Below are positions 7,201 to 11,470 of a stretch of DNA of 11,470 bases, piece by piece (within the stretch, counting starts at the first letter, position 1; each line of letters opens with the position of its first letter). Location of the stretch: NCBI GenBank assembly GCA_001969505.1, contig LSSK01000136.1:64001-75470 (forward strand), given 5' to 3'. Made by a program: the position numbers and the translations under genes. The notes beneath the pieces are model-generated. The model searched no databases and was not told where the DNA came from. It saw nothing but the letters and a program-made list of their open reading frames with translations. Source of the stretch: Zancudomyces culisetae (Eukaryota; Kickxellomycota; Harpellomycetes; Harpellales; Legeriomycetaceae).

Positions 7201-9497
7201 ATGTCTGAAGATCTAGGTAGTGAGCATTCCCTCAAAAAGACATCCCCCATTGCAATAGTAAATGTTGGGTAAGTTTCCAGTACTATTAAATCATGAGCCA
7301 ACACTTGAAAATGTTCAATTAAAAACACATAATAGGTTGCCAGCTCGGGGGAAAACCCACACATCACTTGCGATTGTTCGATACCTCTCATGGATGGGCA
7401 TAAAATGCGACACTTTTAACGTGGGAATAACACGCAGAAGGTTATATGGTTCTCAGACCATGTACGAGCTTGTCAGTAAAAGTAAGTAACTAATAATTCA
7501 ACAAAGTACAAATTAAGATCTATCTCCTTCCCTCATTCTCCTCCTCCCTAAAGACGGAAACGAAATTGGAGAGAAGGGAAAATCTTTTGAGATATAAGCG
7601 ATATACACTTCTGATCCAAGTATAGCTGTTTTTTTTTGTTTTTTGAAGAAACATTCCTTTAGCAATTCAATAAGAGTAAACGCCATTATTTGATCCAACT
7701 CGCCAATAGGTGATGACTCAAAGGAGCTCAGGGAATTTCTTTATAATGAATGTTTACAAGAGTTGGCCGACTTTTTACTTAAACAAAAGGGACAGGTAGC
7801 GATCTATGATGGTGCGAACTTATCTCGAGCAACGAGGGAAGATGTAAAAACCAAACTAGAAGGGCTTGGGATACAACCTGTGTTTATTGGTAAATATTGT
7901 ATACAGTTATTCTTTTGCAAATAATTCAACCATGGGAAAAAATCACATTTAATTACGATGTTTGAAACATATATTTAACTTTTAGAATATATATGCGAAA
8001 AAGAGGCTGTAATCGAGGCGAACATCCGCAAAGTGAAGATCAATTCACCAGATGTAAGCTTATTATACTCTTTTTGATGAATTCTTTCAATCAGATAACT
8101 GTGATTTTTATTAATAGTATGAAAAAATGAGCGAAGAGGATGCTATAAATGACTTCAAGGTAAGGGTTTCCTTCTCGCTAATCGATTTTAATCTGCACTT
8201 TGTCTTAGTATTTCATAAAAAGTGTCTTTCGTAAATATACTTAGTTGAAAGTCAAGAGCTTTGAGCCAGAGTATGAAACGATTACCGATAAGAGTTTGCA
8301 GTATATAAAACTTATCAACTCGGGAGATCGGATAGAAACAAACAATATAAGCGGCTATTTGATGGTATTTTAATTATTCTTATTTTCAAAGCAATGGTTC
8401 ATAATGAAATGCGTATTTTCGATATTTTCACTCTTTTTTTGACCTCGAGCATGAAATCTACAAGCGTATACTAAACAGTAGTATCATATATGACTAATAG
8501 ACAAGACTAGTATTTTATCTGATGAACATACATACTCTAAATCGGGTTATCTACCTTGCTCGGGTAAATATTTATTTGTGTTTATCTGATATCAAAGTCG
8601 GCTTAAGAAAAGCTGAAAATGATAATAAAATTTTTTTTAATGACAGAACTAAGAATTTATACATGTGAACAACATCAATATAGTGCGGAGAAGAAGTATC
8701 AGGTGTAAGCCTGAAAGCCGACCCTAATTTATCTGAAGCCGGAAAAGAGTACAGCGAGAAACTGTATGCATCCATAATGAAACGTATAAAGGAGAGAAAC
8801 CGTGGATATGAAGCGAGAAGTGATGTAAGTTTCCTTTCAGCTGAATAAGCCATATCTTGGAATAGACTAATCGCACAAATAAATTTAAAATTTTGTTAGG
8901 GGGTAATCCTAAAAGTTTGGTGCTCATCCCAAGTCAAATGTATTCAAACGGCTGAGCCATTTTTGGATAAAGATGGAGTTGTAGTTCGTAGACGGATGAT
9001 GCTTAGGGGCAGAGACGAAGGTGTTGTTCTTGGTATGACACCAAACGAGATTAAAGAGAAATATCCCGAAGAATATGACAAGCACATCATCGATCCATAT
9101 AATTATAGCTTTCCACGAGCTGAGGTAAGATTTATCCACCATATTTCTATGTCTTCTTTTATTGTCTCATGCTGCGGTAAACGAATAGTTTGTAAAACCG
9201 TTTGTACATCCAGGCTGACCTCCATTCTTTTTTTAAAAAAATCTATTGTATCCATAGTCATACTTTGATCTGTCTTTGAGGCTCGAGGCGGTAATACTGA
9301 GCTTAGAGCGCGAAGAAAATGACATTTTGATCATTGCCCCAGAATCGGTTTTGCGATGCGTCTATGCCTACTTCACACCGGGAATCCTTCCAAAGAGAGT
9401 GATACCCACATTGAAATTCCCTCGATCAGTTTTGGTTGAACTCACGCCCACAGCATATGGCTGTATTGAAAAAAAGATCCCCATAACGGATGCTTGA
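7201..9497 (+). CDS. 6-phosphofructo-2-kinase with degenerate fructose-2,6-bisphosphatase domain, 10 exons, 430 aa
   Basis: Exons: 7201-7268, 7336-7481, 7710-7889, 7986-8053, 8118-8159, 8245-8364, 8501-8563, 8684-8824, 8900-9124 and 9258-9497 (1293 nt, ending TGA). All introns are GT-AG. The ATG is the first after an in-frame TAG at 7171. The family makes fructose-2,6-bisphosphate, the cytosolic activator of phosphofructokinase-1, from fructose-6-phosphate and ATP; bifunctional members also hydrolyse it. Kinase half: P-loop GLPARGKT (23-30), FNVG plus RR (50-57), VAIYDGAN (about 101-108, family DATN-like, with Thr replaced by Ala) and VKINSPDY (148-155). YLMNIH (214-219) links to the phosphatase half, which ends in the family motif LTPTAYGC. 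That half lacks the catalytic residues: RHG is RCG (229-231), the second His is Pro379, the catalytic Glu position is Gly313 and an active-site Arg is Lys289. I infer a kinase-only enzyme, comparable to yeast Pfk26, where the first His is also replaced. Length is close to animal PFKFB proteins and much shorter than yeast Pfk26. Confidence 0.92.
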
Positions 9498-9526
9498 TTT
9501 ATATCTAGCAATTTTGCCTGCAATTT

Positions 9527-9540
9527 TTTATTTATTTATT
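9527..9540 (-). terminator. Candidate overlapping poly(A) signals for the RING gene
   Basis: On the - strand this reads as three overlapping AATAAA hexamers. It lies about 455 nt past the RING gene stop and only 30 nt past the kinase stop on the other strand. If used, the RING 3' UTR would span nearly the whole gap. Confidence 0.3.
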
Positions 9541-9830
9541 TTTTCTGTTAGTGAGAGAAAAAATAAGCTTTAATGATGTGTGGAAAATAATAGGATTTTT
9601 CCATAATTGGTGATCATGTATTGTGCATTTACCAATATTTATCACTGTTACACTTTTCTTTTTTTAAAAAGAAACAAACGTAAAGCTAGTAAATAGATAT
9701 GACCACTACAAAAAAAAAACCATGTTCCAGCCATCCTATAACCCCCCCTCTGTCGAATCGTTGTATTTTTTCTGCTCTATAGGCGAGGAATCGTATTGTC
9801 TCTTAAAACCCAGGGATGAATCGCCTACTC

Positions 9831-9836
9831 AATAAA
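9831..9836 (+). terminator. Candidate poly(A) signal for the kinase gene (AATAAA)
   Basis: AATAAA followed by an A run, about 334 nt after the kinase stop. A weaker AATAAG lies closer, near 9561. AT-rich context limits the weight of either. Confidence 0.25.
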
Positions 9837-9892
9837 AAAAATTCTCCAGCCTTTGGCTTATTGGTCGCCATATATCAAAAAATGAAAAAATA

Positions 9893-9977
9893 ATGTTAAG
9901 CAGTGCTACTTGTACACTTTGGCTTACTCGTGTAGAATTTTTAGAGTTCTCTAAAAAAGTTTACCACTGCTCAACAT
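9893..9977. other. Nested inverted repeat (hairpin) in the convergent gap
   Basis: The arm at 9893-9908 pairs with 9962-9977 at 14 of 16 positions, with mismatches at the sixth and fourteenth pairs. Inside the loop, TTTTTAGAG (9938-9946) is perfectly complementary to CTCTAAAAA (9949-9957). The outer stem contains G-C pairs and is not just an AT run. It would lie in the 3' UTR of the RING gene (ending 9994, - strand) and could act in 3' end formation or RNA stability on either strand. No known RNA family is recognised. Confidence 0.45.
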
Positions 9978-9993
9978 GGATAGTACAATACAC

Positions 9994-11460
9994 TTATTTG
10001 TACATGTTGTAATATTCACACTCGAATGAAGTAGCAGCTCTAGCGCTCTTTTTGGCAATATTCGCATCATGAGGAGCAAAATCCGTGTCAATATATTCAA
10101 TTCTCGTTTTTTTTCTCATATTCGACGTGATGTTACTTAAACCCGAGTTGTTAGGTGACAAAGGTTGCAGATTTTCCCCTGCCTGACAACCAAGCTTTGT
10201 CATTATCTTGGTAAAGAGGCTCTTTTTTTCGGTGGTGACAAGACCAATCTGGGACATTTTTAGTGGGGTCTTTTCAAAATGAGCATCATTCTGATCAGCT
10301 TTTAGCATCAATACCTCCTTCACGTTATAACCACATGTGGGACAAACGCATGATTTTAACAACAACCATGATTCAATACATTCCTGATGGAATATATGTC
10401 CGCATGGCAGTTTTCTGATTTCTGCACCTATTGTAATATCATCGATACATATAGAACATAGCGGCAGCTTTCTATTGTGTTGATATGATGCAGCGGTTGA
10501 AACAGTATTTGAGGGGCTGGAAGTTCCGTTGGCATCGCTATGCCTTATATTTTCTTTGACACCGATTACATCCTCTGGGGTTAATTCCTTTTTTTCTAGA
10601 TACTTCAGGTCGCTCGGAGACAAGGTGGTGTGTTTAGGCTTGAGATCACGGTTATTAGTACCTAACGTACATGCTTTAGCCTCGAACATAAACCGTTTAT
10701 ACAGGTGATTGCATACTATCAAATAAACAAGTATTTTTTTGAGAAGTGTTTAAAGATAACCTATACCCCTCCCACCCCTTGTATATAAACATAAAATTAT
10801 AATTTTCTACTAGAATATCTACTTACCTAAAACTACGAGTACAACGCCTACCAGGGAATATGTTGATATCAACAGTATTTGCAGGCTTGTAAACAATGCT
10901 TCATCTTTTGTGGGAAAAGTTATAAACACGACCTTCCTGGTCCCCTTGGTTGCGGTTTCGCTGTTGGCTCTTTCCAAATCGAAAAGTTGACGTCGCAATA
11001 ATGATCCCGAAAAGTTGTTTATTAAGTACACAGGTATATCAATATTTGTGCTTGAAAAGTTACTCACTAAATGCTGTTTTAGCTCTGTCAAATTTTGGAA
11101 AGTAATGTCATAAACCAAAGCACCTACAGCTCTGTCATGATATGCTTGCTTGAGCATATCGTTGAATTTACATTCCATCAATGATATGAGTGCTATGTGA
11201 CCGAAGCTCTTTTCAAAATAGCTTTTTTCCCTGTCTGCCACAACACAATCCAGCGGACTGTTTAAGCTATATAGGATACCTTTGGCCTCTTTGTTTTTTG
11301 ATGTTGGCAAGTAGGTACTGGTATTTGAATCAATGTCATACGTAGTGTACTCATCCAGATCTGTCACGACATTATCTTTAATAACCACAACGTCTTTTCT
11401 AATAGCCATTAACGCATTGGTGGCTCCAATTAACATAATAACTGTTACAATCTTAAGCAT
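9994..11460 (-). CDS. PA-TM-RING type E3 ubiquitin ligase, 2 exons, 451 aa
   Basis: Exon 1 is 11460-10827 and exon 2 is 10715-9994, ending TAA. The 111-bp intron (10826-10716) has GTAAGT and AG ends, and splicing restores one continuous transmembrane helix. Order: signal peptide (about 1-19); luminal protease-associated (PA) domain (about 58-165, with HIALISLMECKFNDM and IDIPVYLI strands typical of the family) carrying four N-glycosylation sequons (N46, N123, N134, N149); transmembrane helix (about 192-215); a basic stop-transfer stretch; and a RING-H2 domain with C298, C301, C316, H318, H321, C324, C336 and C339 as zinc ligands, all present. The RING should recruit an E2 enzyme on the cytosolic face. 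Animal relatives such as RNF13 sit in endosomal or vacuolar membranes. The C-terminal tail (about 345-451) is Lys/Ser-rich and unassigned. Only 10 bp of upstream sequence are visible, but the signal peptide supports this start. Confidence 0.93.
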
Positions 11461-11470
11461 GTTTTTTTTT

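Larger units (their letters stand above)
9498..9993. other. Convergent intergenic region between kinase and RING genes
   Basis: These 496 bp separate two facing 3' ends. No open frame of note is present. The region holds T and A runs, a C run near 9743-9750, candidate poly(A) signals for both strands, the 10-nt direct repeat CTTTGGCTTA at 9851-9860 and 9917-9926, and a nested hairpin at 9893-9977. Confidence 0.6.

Noticed and set aside
7513-7698. 61-codon - strand frame within kinase intron 2
   Set aside because: It lies inside the 228-bp intron, has no motif and is short; it is a chance frame.
8365-8500. A mini-exon inside kinase intron 6 (around 8451-8480)
   Set aside because: It would insert extra residues before the conserved YLMN motif. 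A single intron to the AG at 8500 gives the family spacing and keeps phase 0, with a TACTAAAC branch point at 8469-8476.

Overview
The window looks like nuclear DNA of an intron-rich, AT-rich fungus. The evidence is a 6-phosphofructo-2-kinase family gene cut by nine short introns (64-228 bp, mostly GTAAGN donors and AG acceptors), long T/A runs between genes, no operon-like spacing and no ribosome-binding sites. A CTG codon falls on a leucine conserved in that family, so the standard code fits and the CUG-Ser yeasts do not. An early-diverging (Mucoromycota-like) fungus is my best guess. That is an inference from intron density and spacing and is not proved.

Layout: (1) Positions 1-575, + strand: the 3' end of a Ser/Pro-rich gene of unknown function that enters from outside the window. 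(2) Positions 576-4685: about 4.1 kb with no supportable gene, AT-rich, with a few hairpins, palindromes and one short tandem repeat. (3) Positions 4686-5447, + strand: an unrecognised 253-residue protein with ten cysteines in its first 33 residues and a Ser/Lys-rich body. (4) Positions 5448-7200: about 1.75 kb without a convincing gene, holding one strong candidate 3' splice site. (5) Positions 7201-9497, + strand: a ten-exon gene for a 430-residue 6-phosphofructo-2-kinase/fructose-2,6-bisphosphatase homologue. (6) Positions 9498-9993: the convergent gap, with an imperfect long-range hairpin and candidate poly(A) signals for both neighbours. (7) Positions 11460-9994, - strand: a two-exon, 451-residue PA-TM-RING E3 ubiquitin ligase.

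The most interesting result is in the PFK-2/FBPase-2 homologue. Its kinase half keeps the P-loop and most hallmark motifs. Its phosphatase half keeps the fold but has lost both catalytic histidines, the catalytic glutamate and several substrate-binding arginines. It is therefore probably a dedicated fructose-2,6-bisphosphate synthase carrying a pseudophosphatase domain. The genes are not an obvious pathway cluster. The PFK-2 and RING genes converge, and their 3' UTRs may overlap.
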